From: Shewanella sp. Choline-02u-19
GTDB taxonomy: Bacteria > Pseudomonadota > Gammaproteobacteria > Enterobacterales > Shewanellaceae
DNA: 64,000 bases
Assembly (NCBI RefSeq): GCF_002836205.1
Contig: NZ_PJBE01000013.1
Span: 3,100,001-3,164,000, forward strand
Direction: 5' to 3'
Of the stretch, positions 16,815 through 26,249 are shown piece by piece; the stretch's first letter is position 1; the number at the start of each line of letters is the position of its first letter. Both the position numbers and the translations under genes were made by a program. Below the pieces are notes generated by a model. That model did not search any database, was not told the DNA's origin, and was given only the letters and a program-made list of their open reading frames with translations.

Positions 16815-18179
16815 CTAAAATAGTATCAGTCGGTAACCTAAAGGCTGTGTGTCATCTTTATTCAGTACCATGGTGTAGTTGCCTGCACTATCAAAAAACA
16901 GGGGTTCAGATTGGTAGAGTAAAGTGAGCGTTTCATTTTCATCTTCAAAGACGACATTAATCTCGTACTCTCCAGACTCTATGCTGATTGACTCCAACTC
17001 GGTGAACTCAAAATCAGTGATTTTATACTTAGCAGATTCAATGGTTTCGGTTGATTTAACAAAGTAGATGGTTAACGTTTCATAGTCGAAAACTAAGTTC
17101 GCTAGATCAATTTTATGGGTAAAAGCACGAGGACGATGATCATGAGTTAGCGTCATCCCTTTGGTCATTCCTAGCTCGTCCTCATAAACCAGTATCGATT
17201 TACTCTCATCTTGATTAAAGGTCACTAACAAGTTATTGGCTAACACCTCATTCGAATCTTTATTGGTAATCGTTACACCATAATCGTTATAACCTATGGT
17301 CTTGAAATCGCTTAAACTATGTTTGCCTAATTCATAAAGATATTGAGTCTCCTGATTACTTGCGATCGCTATATCAATATTATCAACACTGTTTAACGCG
17401 TTAAAAATACGATACTCAGCATTGGCATCAATATTGGCATATTGGGTTGGGCTACCCGTCGAATCAACAGCATCAATAGTGAGCTTAGGTGTTCCAGGGC
17501 CAAAACTATTACGGATAACAAATTTGTAAACCGTATTAGCGGTTAAATCCAGTGTTGCAGTAGTGTAGATTGGCGTACTCTGTCCGGTCTGAGTCAAATA
17601 CAGTACATATTCACCAGTATCAAACATTAACTCACTTGAATAATCCTTATAACTAAGCGAATCAAGCATGTTCGCGCCGCTAAAGTCCTCGCCATCCAAA
17701 CCAAAATAAACATCATAAGTCGGCTCATCCATGGCGGCATGCATCACTAACATCTGCATTTTACTGTAGTCATCACTTTCATCCATATTCAATTCATCCA
17801 TCTCACTGCGATCATATTGAATATCAAGTAATTCAGTAGCGCCATAATCACCGAGTAAAACAAAAAAATGTTCATCGTCATTTGAAAGTGAGAGTGTCGA
17901 TGAATAGAGCGATAACTCATCGCCCAGCTCATCAGTGCCAATCACTTCCATCTCGGAACTCCCCGTATTGTAAACATAACGAGGTTGAGCATCAGCGTAG
18001 CTCACCGCTGTGTATTGATAACCATCTAAAACCAGCGCCGTTGCCGTGCTATTGGGTGACGCATTGTAATACTGTATGTAAGCTTCACTGCTTGAATCAC
18101 TGTCATCATCTGAGCTACATCCGACAGCTGTAGCCAATGCAAGAAAGAGACAAGTAATACCCCGAGGTGTGAAATTCAT
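16815..18179 (-). CDS. Large lipoprotein with DUF4397-like repeats
   Basis: 454 residues with a signal peptide and lipobox ending at Cys21, followed by an Asp/Ser-rich linker (CSSDDDSDSSSE). The rest is all-beta. At least three segments (around AYIQYYNASPNS, MQMLVMHAAMDEP and AEYRIFNALNSVDN) resemble the start of DUF4397 immunoglobulin-like repeats. Probably a surface or periplasmic lipoprotein; no catalytic motif is visible. AAGGAAAATAA precedes the ATG. Single gene. Confidence 0.7.
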   Translation of the reverse strand: MNFTPRGITCLFLALATAVGCSSDDDSDSSSEAYIQYYNASPNSTATALVLDGYQYTAVSYADAQPRYVYNTGSSEMEVIGTDELGDELSLYSSTLSLSNDDEHFFVLLGDYGATELLDIQYDRSEMDELNMDESDDYSKMQMLVMHAAMDEPTYDVYFGLDGEDFSGANMLDSLSYKDYSSELMFDTGEYVLYLTQTGQSTPIYTTATLDLTANTVYKFVIRNSFGPGTPKLTIDAVDSTGSPTQYANIDANAEYRIFNALNSVDNIDIAIASNQETQYLYELGKHSLSDFKTIGYNDYGVTITNKDSNEVLANNLLVTFNQDESKSILVYEDELGMTKGMTLTHDHRPRAFTHKIDLANLVFDYETLTIYFVKSTETIESAKYKITDFEFTELESISIESGEYEINVVFEDENETLTLLYQSEPLFFDSAGNYTMVLNKDDTQPLGYRLILF

Positions 18180-18416
18180 TTATTTTCCTTAACTAATTAA
18201 TGACAAACTCATTACCTATGACCAAGAATCCACGTCAAGAACTGTCAACAATTGCAATGTAAGGAAAGCCTTTGAATAGCTTTGTAAATTAATGTTATTA
18301 CTTGTATAGATTGAACAATAAATGACTTTTACGGAAGGATGAGATGTTAACGGAAGGCATAATAAAAGACCAAATGAGCGTAAAGGAGCAGCAACTCGCT
18401 GCCCCTCAAGAATTAT

Positions 18417-19940
18417 TTAGCTAGCGAAGAACACTCTAAATTGGTTGGCTAATGCTTTATCATCTTGCTTACCATATTTGATTAAAATGTCCTCTTTACC
18501 GTCGCCATTAAGGTCGTCGCTTTGCAGCATCCCGCCATCAATAGGCAACTTTAAATCGTGCTTTTCTGCATCACGACTAAATAAGCGTGAACCAGCTTGA
18601 CCGAAATAGACTCTTAAGGTGTCTTCGTCATCAGATAGCATTAAATCTTTCAAACCATCGCCATTAAGATCAGCTAACTTGACCACTGGACTGCCACTTT
18701 GACCTGAGCTTAAACTAAAGTTGAGTTCAACCTCTTTACTGACATTTGACTCTTCAGCAAAGCGTCCTTGTTCATCCATTTTAAACAAATGAACATCTTG
18801 ATCGATACTGCCAGAAAGCAATGCACCGATAATCTGTGATACGCCGATATCAAACCCAGCCACCATCACTTCGACTTTATCGTCACTATCAATATCAACG
18901 AACTGTAGCCCCGTTAATGTGCCCTCTGCTTTAACAACACTGCTAGGCAGCTTCGGGAACACCAACTTGCCCTTTTGGCTTTCACCGAGATAGACCTCAT
19001 AGTCGTTGGATCTATCAAATACACCTGAGCTTTTGGTATAGCGCACCACCAGATCAGTAATGCCGTCGTTGTTGATGTCCTTAAGCTCTTCCACTTTGCG
19101 ATACACCAACTCACTTTGGTCGAGCTGCTCACCATAGGCATCACGCTTATTCCACCAGTCAATGCCACTTATAGGTTGGCGTACTGACACAAACTCTGTA
19201 ATGGGGTGAAACATCTTGTCTTTTGTTTGTCGATAAAGCTCTAACTCTCCTTCTCCAATTTTGACAATGTCGACTAAACCATCAAGGTTAATATCGCTAG
19301 CATAGAGTTTGGACTGGGTATATGTGGCGCCATCTTCAAACAATCTAGACTGCGGTTTAATCGGCAACACTTGCTGCTTAAATTCACCGTTATCAGCAAT
19401 AAATAGATGTACCTGATTAAAATCATGGATCAAAATATCGTCTTGTTTATCGCCATTTAAATCCGCGATAAATTCGCCTCGACTTAAATAATCTGGGCGG
19501 GATTTAAAGGATAAAGAATTGATATCAGCTAATGAGATTAATTCGGCATTAGCGGTGTCTTTTTGAGGCTGAAAAAGTAGCAGTTCATCTTGCGATAAAA
19601 AGTACAATTGTTGGCGTTTACCTGCTTGATACTCAGTAATATCGAACGAGTGCAGGGCTTGGGGCAATTCGAATTTAGTCGCCAGCTTATACTTACCGCT
19701 TTCTAACGCATAAACCGCCATCCAGCGCTGGCTCAAATCATCAATCCCAAAGGCCACTAACTCTTTACCTGCAGCAGGTAACAGATCGGCCGACACTATA
19801 GGGTGCGTCAAATTAAAAGGCGCATTCAATGTCGTTTCTGTCAGCGTCAATTTAGACGCTGACTTGGCTTCAGCAGGCTGAGCGACAAAGCCCCCTAATA
19901 CCACTAATCCAATACCCAAGCCTTTTAAAACCGATTCCAT
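18417..19940 (-). CDS. Exported FG-GAP/VCBS repeat protein
   Basis: 507 residues with a signal peptide ending QPAEA-KSAS. The mature protein carries repeated calcium-binding blades of the type DLNGDGLKDLML, DLNGDKQDDILI, DINLDGLVDIV and DLNGDGKEDILI, typical of a beta-propeller of the integrin alpha/VCBS class. No enzymatic domain seen. Likely a secreted or periplasmic binding or scaffold protein. Single gene upstream of the GtrA cassette in the same direction but separated by 114 bp. Confidence 0.8.
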   Translation of the reverse strand: MESVLKGLGIGLVVLGGFVAQPAEAKSASKLTLTETTLNAPFNLTHPIVSADLLPAAGKELVAFGIDDLSQRWMAVYALESGKYKLATKFELPQALHSFDITEYQAGKRQQLYFLSQDELLLFQPQKDTANAELISLADINSLSFKSRPDYLSRGEFIADLNGDKQDDILIHDFNQVHLFIADNGEFKQQVLPIKPQSRLFEDGATYTQSKLYASDINLDGLVDIVKIGEGELELYRQTKDKMFHPITEFVSVRQPISGIDWWNKRDAYGEQLDQSELVYRKVEELKDINNDGITDLVVRYTKSSGVFDRSNDYEVYLGESQKGKLVFPKLPSSVVKAEGTLTGLQFVDIDSDDKVEVMVAGFDIGVSQIIGALLSGSIDQDVHLFKMDEQGRFAEESNVSKEVELNFSLSSGQSGSPVVKLADLNGDGLKDLMLSDDEDTLRVYFGQAGSRLFSRDAEKHDLKLPIDGGMLQSDDLNGDGKEDILIKYGKQDDKALANQFRVFFAS

Positions 19941-20054
19941 GTTTGATTTACTCCATTAGCGATAACAAAAGTACAATGATTCAAGCTATCGGTTTTAGAC
20001 TAAGAGTAAAAGCAAATTTAACAGTTTGTAACATATCACCCTCAATAAACGGCA

Positions 20055-20495
20055 TTAATCGATATTTAGCGATCTAAAAGTCCAAAAGTTGGCGCCAAAC
20101 CAATTGAGTACTAAACCTGTTAATACACCCACACTAAAGGCTAATGCGGTATCTAACAGCGATTGACCAAGCCACAGTGATATCAAATAAAAAACAGACA
20201 GATTAGCGACCGCCGCCATGCTCGAGACTAAAACAGACATTATTAATTGCCGACTTTTAGCCGCTTGTTGCCTATCACTAAAAGTCCAACAACGGTTAGC
20301 AAACCACGACAACACTACCGCGACGGAAAATGCCCCTACTCTCGCCCATATCAGGGGTAAACCAAACGTTTCAAATAACAGGTAAAATAACACCGCATCA
20401 GCAACAAATACGTTAGCACCGACCAACAAGAAGCGCCCTTCTTGTTGGTACTTACGCCAGTACTGACTCAGTAAACCTATCGGCTGGGACGACAA
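20055..20495 (-). CDS. GtrA-family membrane protein
   Basis: 146 residues, four membrane helices, with the GtrA-type ending FVWNFWTFR-like (NWFGANFWTFRS). GtrA proteins are proposed flippases for polyprenyl-phosphate-linked sugars used to decorate O antigen or lipids. It starts with TTG and overlaps the end of the ArnT-like gene by 19 bp. Third gene of the glycosylation cassette. Confidence 0.85.
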   Translation of the reverse strand: MSSQPIGLLSQYWRKYQQEGRFLLVGANVFVADAVLFYLLFETFGLPLIWARVGAFSVAVVLSWFANRCWTFSDRQQAAKSRQLIMSVLVSSMAAVANLSVFYLISLWLGQSLLDTALAFSVGVLTGLVLNWFGANFWTFRSLNID

Positions 20496-21886
20496 AGCAG
20501 TAAGCCTCTATCTTTATTGCTGGCAATCTCATCACAATTTACAAAACGACTATCATCGGCTTTGGAGTGTTGCACAAAGAGATAAAATGGATTTCCATTC
20601 TGATTTACATCGGTTAACGAGGTGATTTTTTCAGCCTTGCCTGCAGTATAAAAGCGTGCAGAAAATGGTATTTTGCCCCAGTAATAAGTAGCAAGGTCCA
20701 CTTGTCGTTGCTGCAGTAACCAACGTTCACTTTTATTCTTTCCTGCGTCAAAATGAATAACACCCACTGCGATGATCAATAACGCAGTAATAACCAGTGC
20801 GATTCGATGCAACATCGGCACTTGTGTATGGCGCCAAGCAAAAGCGATCAATATCGCCAATGCTGGGATCCCAGGCAACACATAAGCCGGTAATATGTTA
20901 CCTGCAAAGGTAAATAACACCATAGGCGCTATCATCCAGCAAACAAGGTAACTCGCGAAACCTGCGCCCTGTAACGCTTTATCTTCATCACTTCTCTTTG
21001 GCGCTTCAATAATCACTTTATAAAGCGCTTGCGGTAAAAACAAAGACCAAGGCAAGGCCGCGACAATAAAATACAGCCAAATGGTACCGCGAGTTTGATC
21101 GTGTGCAGTGCCGTACAGATCCCCCTGCCAACCACTATCAACAAATCTTGACCAATGCTCACCGACGATGAAATAACTTAAAAATCCCGGCGTGGTATTT
21201 TCAGCAATAACATACCAAGGTAGGGCAATCAGTAGCATTAATATGGTTCCTTTAATCAAGGGAACCCGCTGCCATAAAAGGAGCCACGGTCGAATCAATC
21301 CATACTGCCACAGTAGCCATAATCCAGTGCCAATGCCGAAAATAACCAAGGCAACAGGGCCTTTCGCCAGTAAGCCAATCGCAAGACCCACAAAGCCAAA
21401 GTAGCCCCAGCGAACTTCACCTTGCCAACACAGATAAAACCCCACCATTGCCATCGTCAAACCTAAGGTCAATGCCATGTCGGTCATCACAGCACCCGCG
21501 CTAACAATAAACACCACTGTTGAGGCTAAAATAATGAGTATTGGCAATACTGGTAAACGTAGCCTTTTAGCAAAAAGTGCCACCACACCTAAGGTGAGCA
21601 TGGCAGCAATCCAATGCGGGAAACGCACTGCAAACTCAGAGACACCAAAGCCCAAAATAGACACTGCACTCATCCAAGTATGCAGTGGGGGTTTTCCCCA
21701 AAACGGCACATCGTAATCAAATAACGGCGTGATCCAATTACCGGTTTCCACCATCAAACGCGCCATTTCACCATATCGAGCTTCCGTGGTATCCATTAAC
21801 GGATACCAAGGCAGTAGCAATAATCGAGTCAATACCACCAGCAACAGCACAGCCAAGCTTTTTTGCGCAGAACTCAAAGCTTGCAT
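20477..21886 (-). CDS. ArnT-like glycosyltransferase (PMT family)
   Basis: Inner-membrane GT-C glycosyltransferase that moves a sugar from a polyprenyl phosphate carrier to an outer acceptor such as lipid A or O antigen. About 469 residues, many membrane helices, with the N-terminal acidic loop MDTTEARYGEMARLM and WGKPPLHTW of the ArnT/PMT family. The ATG at 21886 overlaps the upstream stop (TGATG). Sugar and acceptor cannot be read from sequence. Confidence 0.88.
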   Translation of the reverse strand: MQALSSAQKSLAVLLLVVLTRLLLLPWYPLMDTTEARYGEMARLMVETGNWITPLFDYDVPFWGKPPLHTWMSAVSILGFGVSEFAVRFPHWIAAMLTLGVVALFAKRLRLPVLPILIILASTVVFIVSAGAVMTDMALTLGLTMAMVGFYLCWQGEVRWGYFGFVGLAIGLLAKGPVALVIFGIGTGLWLLWQYGLIRPWLLLWQRVPLIKGTILMLLIALPWYVIAENTTPGFLSYFIVGEHWSRFVDSGWQGDLYGTAHDQTRGTIWLYFIVAALPWSLFLPQALYKVIIEAPKRSDEDKALQGAGFASYLVCWMIAPMVLFTFAGNILPAYVLPGIPALAILIAFAWRHTQVPMLHRIALVITALLIIAVGVIHFDAGKNKSERWLLQQRQVDLATYYWGKIPFSARFYTAGKAEKITSLTDVNQNGNPFYLFVQHSKADDSRFVNCDEIASNKDRGLLLCRPSR

Positions 21887-22938
21887 CAATTAGCCTCCAA
21901 GTAACTGATATTGCTTTGTACCGCAACCTCGTCACCTTGCTGCTGACGGCTAGGCTTTAGCTGTGAAACTGACTGCCGATAAGCGACCTCTTCGATGAAA
22001 TAAAGTGGCCGTTGCTTAACTTCCACAAATACTCGCCCTAGATACTCGCCAATTAACCCTAATGCCAACAGCTGAATACCCGCCAAGCCAAGTTGCACCA
22101 CCATCATTGAGGGGTAACCGGCAACGGTGTCACCATATACAAGCGTTTTAGTTACCACCCAACCACCATAAGCAAAGGCACTAAAAGCAGTAAACACGCC
22201 ACACCAGGTAGCAATACGCAACGGTTTAAAACTGAAAGAGGTGATGCCATCCATTGCTAAGCCAAATAGCTTGCTGTAATTCCATTTCGTTTCGCCCACA
22301 AAGCGAGGATCACGGTCAAACTCCAAGGTTTTTTGTGAAAAACCAGGCCAACTAAACAAACCTTTCATAAATCGATTACGCTCAGGCAATGCTTTAATAC
22401 TGTCGACAACCTGACGGCTCATTAAACGAAAGTCACCGACATTTTCCGGCACCGGCGAATCAGAAAGCCAATTCATCAATCGATAAAAGCAAGCCGCAGA
22501 AAAACGCTTAAACCAGGTTTCACCTAGGCGCTTTCGTCGTTTCATATTGACGATTTCGTATCCGGCACGCCACTGCGCCAGCATTAATGGGATTTGCTCT
22601 GGAGGATCTTGTAAGTCGGCATCAAGCATAATGACCGCCAAGCCTCTGGCATGCTCAATACCCGCCGACATTGCAGCCTCTTTACCAAAATTACGGCTCA
22701 ATTTGATGCATTGATATTCATTGTCGGCCAAAGGTAATTGGCTGACCTGCAGCCAAGAGTCATCACTACTACCGTCATCAACAAAAACAATTTCAGAGCT
22801 TTCATCAAGCTCAGATAATACCGCCGTTAGCCGCGAAATTAATGGCGCTATCATTTGTGATTCATTAAACAGTGGCACAATGACTGACAAACATATTTCA
22901 GCGTTGTGAGCACTTGGGTTCGCATGGGAATATGGCAT
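21886..22938 (-). CDS. GT2 polyprenyl-phosphate glycosyltransferase, GtrB/ArnC-like
   Basis: 350 residues: cytoplasmic GT-A domain (about 15–240) with VPLFNES, VDDGSSDDSW, and DADLQDPPE (the metal-binding DXD-type motif), then two C-terminal membrane helices. Family members load a sugar onto undecaprenyl phosphate. With the ArnT-like enzyme and GtrA it makes a complete three-gene Gtr-type decoration cassette. It is divergent from a two-component system. Confidence 0.9.
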   Translation of the reverse strand: MPYSHANPSAHNAEICLSVIVPLFNESQMIAPLISRLTAVLSELDESSEIVFVDDGSSDDSWLQVSQLPLADNEYQCIKLSRNFGKEAAMSAGIEHARGLAVIMLDADLQDPPEQIPLMLAQWRAGYEIVNMKRRKRLGETWFKRFSAACFYRLMNWLSDSPVPENVGDFRLMSRQVVDSIKALPERNRFMKGLFSWPGFSQKTLEFDRDPRFVGETKWNYSKLFGLAMDGITSFSFKPLRIATWCGVFTAFSAFAYGGWVVTKTLVYGDTVAGYPSMMVVQLGLAGIQLLALGLIGEYLGRVFVEVKQRPLYFIEEVAYRQSVSQLKPSRQQQGDEVAVQSNISYLEAN

Positions 22939-22991
22939 GAAACATCCTACTCGATATATTTTCCCAGTAGCATGCAGCTATTGAGGTGAAG

Positions 22992-23010
22992 AAAATGTCA
23001 TTGACATTTT
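22992..23010. promoter_or_regulatory. Palindrome overlapping a TTGACA box between cassette and regulator
   Basis: AAAATGTCA-T-TGACATTTT is a perfect 9 bp inverted repeat. Its right arm starts a consensus -35 TTGACA (23001–23006) directed at the response regulator gene; a plausible -10 lies near 23025. It may be an operator for autoregulation and for divergent control of the glycosylation cassette. Confidence 0.5.
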
Positions 23011-23067
23011 TTCGACAAAAATAGTGCTAAAGTGGGTACAACTAACTGACTGATTAATCGCTTAACG

Positions 23068-23757
23068 ATGACACTAAAACTACTCATTATTGAAGACAAC
23101 ATAGACGTTGCGGGCATTCTTGGAGACTACTTTGAGGCTCAAGGCGCTGAACTTGATTTCGCAGATAATGGCGAGCTAGGCTTGTCACTCGCGCAAGCAT
23201 TTGACTTTGATGCCATCTTATTAGATTTAATGCTGCCTAAACTCGATGGCCTAAGCCTATGTAAGGCATTGCGGTCGCTTGGTTGTACCACCCCCATTCT
23301 GATGTTAACGGCACTGGATAACAAAGCGGATCTACTGAGTGGTTTTGACTGTGGTGCCGATGACTATCTTGGTAAACCTTTCGATCTCGACGTGGTCGAT
23401 GCCCGTGTCAAAGCACTAATAAAACGTCACCGTGGCCAAGTAGCACAAGGCAGTCTCACATTCGGCGATGTCGAACTTAATATTGCTAAGCACCAAGCTT
23501 ATCGTCAACAGATGCGGTTAGCACTCACACCAACCACCTATCAAATATTGTTACTGCTGATGAAACATGCGCCAAATGTGGTTAAGCGAGAGATGATAAT
23601 TGAAGAGATCTGGGGACAATCGCCACCCAGCAATGATATTTTACGCAGCCATATGTACCAACTGCGTAATCAACTCGACAAACCTTTTAAACAGCCCATG
23701 CTAGCCACAGTACCAAAAATAGGCTTTAGACTGCAGCTTGGAGAGGAACTTTGCTAA
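23068..23757 (+). CDS. OmpR-family response regulator
   Basis: 229 residues: receiver domain (about 1–115; acidic Asp10, phospho-acceptor Asp53 in LLDLMLPKLDG, Lys in GKPFD) and a winged-helix DNA-binding domain (about 130–225). Partner kinase follows with a 7 bp overlap. It is divergent from the Gtr-type cassette, a layout that recalls PmrAB-controlled envelope decoration; the target is inferred, not shown. Confidence 0.93.
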   Translation: MTLKLLIIEDNIDVAGILGDYFEAQGAELDFADNGELGLSLAQAFDFDAILLDLMLPKLDGLSLCKALRSLGCTTPILMLTALDNKADLLSGFDCGADDYLGKPFDLDVVDARVKALIKRHRGQVAQGSLTFGDVELNIAKHQAYRQQMRLALTPTTYQILLLLMKHAPNVVKREMIIEEIWGQSPPSNDILRSHMYQLRNQLDKPFKQPMLATVPKIGFRLQLGEELC

Positions 23758-25097
23758 ACAAGCTGCTTAATAAGGTCTCTTCAGCCTCAAGCCTACCGCA
23801 TAAGTTGATGTGGTATTTCAGTGCTATTGCAATAATGATCGGTCTCACAATTTACCTATCGATGCTTGGACTGATGCAATGGATTGAAGATGAAGTTAAT
23901 CAACACGAACTTGAAACGAGTGCCCCCTACGCCATTAGCTTATTCCAGCAAGGGGCCAAACAACCCTTAGATATCGGTATGCACGTGCAAGCTTTTTACT
24001 CTCTAGAATTAATTCCAGAGAAATATGGTGAGTTAGGCGATTTTCCTATCGGATTTAATGGTGAGATCTATAACAATAATCAGGTTGGATTTTTGCATGA
24101 GTTAGTCGCGTTGTCGCCTTTAAGCGCAGAGGGAGCACATAGCCGAGAAGAGATTTTTCTCTATAGAGGAGAATTTTTACTCGATGGCCAACTGAAATCT
24201 TTGTTTCTGATTATGCCAACCGAAAATGTTGAATTGAGTGACACTGAATGGACCGCTATTAATCTGTTTGTGCTTTGTTTTATCGGCGTACTCTTTGGCT
24301 TGTTTGGCTTTGCTATCCATAAGCTGAGCCGCCGCCTCGTTAAGCCCGTAGAGCAGTTAAGTCGGCAATTAAAATCAACAGAGTCCAACAAAACCTTTAG
24401 TGTTTCAGACCAATCGGCGGCTGAATTTCGTGAGCTTGCCGATAGCCTGAACCATTATCGACAACAAAATGAGATGATGATGAAGCAGGAGCAAGCCTTT
24501 GCTCGTTATGCCAGCCATGAACTGAGAACGCCATTGACCGTGATCAGCGGCGCTGCAAAACTGCAAGAGCAAAACAACGCTCTCGAGTTTCAAGCACGTC
24601 AACGAGGCCGTATCCAACGTGCAGCCCTTGATATGCAGCACACTATTGATGCCCTACTAAATTTAGTTAAACAAGAAAGAGCAACCGGAAGCAATCCGCC
24701 AAGATCTCTATCTTTAGCCGAAGTGCAACAAATAATTCAACCGCTACAAGGGCTGGCTAATAGTAAAAGTATTAATATCAGCATTAACTTTGAGCAAGCT
24801 CCAGTCATAAAACCGGCCCCCGCAGTACTGCGCATGCTACTGACTAATGTCATCAGCAATGCCATTAATGCAAGTAACTCTGGAGAGATCACAATATCAA
24901 TCAATCGTCATGAGATAGTCATCACCGACAAAGGTCGCGGGCTTACCGAATCAGAACAAGAAAATGAACATGGTCATGGACTTGGCTTGTTGATTGTCGA
25001 TAGCCTGTGTCAACGCTACCACTGGCAGTTCAACTTATCCAATATGCAACCCACAGGCTGCAGCGCACAATTAACCTTTCCACAATTAACATTGTAA
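23751..25097 (+). CDS. Sensor histidine kinase
   Basis: 448 residues from a TTG start with GGAGAGGAAC upstream. Two membrane helices (about 19–40 and 165–190) flank a periplasmic sensor region of about 125 residues. HAMP-like linker, HisKA with His256 in YASHELRTPL, and an ATPase domain (NVISNAINAS, DKGRG, GHGLGLLIV). Signal unknown. Overlaps the response regulator gene. Confidence 0.92.
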   Translation: MLNKLLNKVSSASSLPHKLMWYFSAIAIMIGLTIYLSMLGLMQWIEDEVNQHELETSAPYAISLFQQGAKQPLDIGMHVQAFYSLELIPEKYGELGDFPIGFNGEIYNNNQVGFLHELVALSPLSAEGAHSREEIFLYRGEFLLDGQLKSLFLIMPTENVELSDTEWTAINLFVLCFIGVLFGLFGFAIHKLSRRLVKPVEQLSRQLKSTESNKTFSVSDQSAAEFRELADSLNHYRQQNEMMMKQEQAFARYASHELRTPLTVISGAAKLQEQNNALEFQARQRGRIQRAALDMQHTIDALLNLVKQERATGSNPPRSLSLAEVQQIIQPLQGLANSKSINISINFEQAPVIKPAPAVLRMLLTNVISNAINASNSGEITISINRHEIVITDKGRGLTESEQENEHGHGLGLLIVDSLCQRYHWQFNLSNMQPTGCSAQLTFPQLTL

Positions 25098-25106
25098 TGC
25101 TCAGTG

Positions 25107-25150
25107 TTAAGCTATAGCGCTAACTCACTCCCATTAGCGCTATAGCTTAA
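25107..25150. terminator. Perfect 17 bp hairpin between convergent genes
   Basis: TTAAGCTATAGCGCTAA (25107–25123) and its exact reverse complement (25134–25150) surround a 10-base loop. It lies between the kinase and the convergent lipoprotein gene, so it likely acts as a two-way terminator although T runs are short. Confidence 0.75.
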
Positions 25151-25164
25151 ATCGGTATTGAAAA

Positions 25165-26046
25165 TTATCCTTGACGGGTGAAACGGTAAGACTGTATTTG
25201 TACCTCTTGCCCATCCACCACTGCGTAGCTGTCGACTAAAAATACATCTTTACCCGCAAATCTCAGTTCAATACGCATCTGACTACGTTCATTACCTGAG
25301 TAAGTTTGCCCATTCACACCAACAGGATAGTAGTTATAACGTTGCAACTGTGGTTGATACTCACCCGAAAAATTCAGCTTCTTATTACCGTTAAAGTCAG
25401 TTTGTAGTTGATAACCCAGCTCAGGCGAGTAAGACAGTTCAACTTGCCCGGTTAAATCTTGCTTAACGCCAGATACCGCCAGATTTTCAACTGACAAGGT
25501 AGCGGCGGTTGTTTTACTTAACCCCCCTTGTGCAACCCCCGTGGCTTCAACTCTTTTTCCTTGGCTATCTAAGGCCCAGATATTAACTTGCCATTGGCCG
25601 CTAAAAGTATCTAAACGGTCCCAATTTTGTGGTGTTGCCGGGGCCTGACTAGCCACTCCAACTTGAGTTCCAGGCAAACCGTTAATGTTAATGCTCTTAG
25701 TTGCATTTTCATTACGGTAATCTTCTCTATCATTGGCATAATCAGCGCCCGCTCCCGCCACACCACCCGCTGCAGCGCCGATAGCTGCACCTTTTAAGGC
25801 CATGCCTGCATCACCCGCTACTGCGCCCATCGCCAAGCCTAGAATGGCACCACCTGCGGCACCGGTTTTCATACCGCGGTTACTATCGCGACCATCTTCA
25901 CCCATACCATCACCGCTTGCACAAGCGGTTAGTGCCATTAGACACAAGGTCGTCAGCGCCACTTTAGCAAACTTATTTACCGTTCGAGTATTGCTAGGGT
26001 CTGCATTTAAAGAAGCTAAATCGGTAGATATGATATTGCTAGGCAT
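25165..26046 (-). CDS. Glycine-zipper lipoprotein
   Basis: About 293 residues. The ATG at 26046 with GAGGAAA six bases upstream is preferred over the in-frame TTG at 26061. Unusually long 24-residue polar leader before the hydrophobic segment and lipobox LTAC (Cys42). Then a glycine zipper (about 60–105, GGAILGLAMGAVAGDAG and GAAIGAAAGGVAG) and a C-terminal beta-rich domain (about 135–290) of unknown type. Probably a surface or periplasmic membrane-associated lipoprotein. Confidence 0.78.
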   Translation of the reverse strand: MPSNIISTDLASLNADPSNTRTVNKFAKVALTTLCLMALTACASGDGMGEDGRDSNRGMKTGAAGGAILGLAMGAVAGDAGMALKGAAIGAAAGGVAGAGADYANDREDYRNENATKSININGLPGTQVGVASQAPATPQNWDRLDTFSGQWQVNIWALDSQGKRVEATGVAQGGLSKTTAATLSVENLAVSGVKQDLTGQVELSYSPELGYQLQTDFNGNKKLNFSGEYQPQLQRYNYYPVGVNGQTYSGNERSQMRIELRFAGKDVFLVDSYAVVDGQEVQIQSYRFTRQG

Positions 26047-26249
26047 AGTGTATTTCCTCAAATGAACATGTATGTTGCAATTAACCCTAATCAGTAATAA
26101 CTGCTAACTTAAGGTTACGCGGTAATGCATTGGTCACTATTAAACCAACAATGCAGTTGCAGTATTAGGGCATGGCGACGAAAAAATAATAATCCGATGC
26201 CTAGGTGGATATCGCTGCTACGATTTAATTAAGAATATGGGGAAACGTT

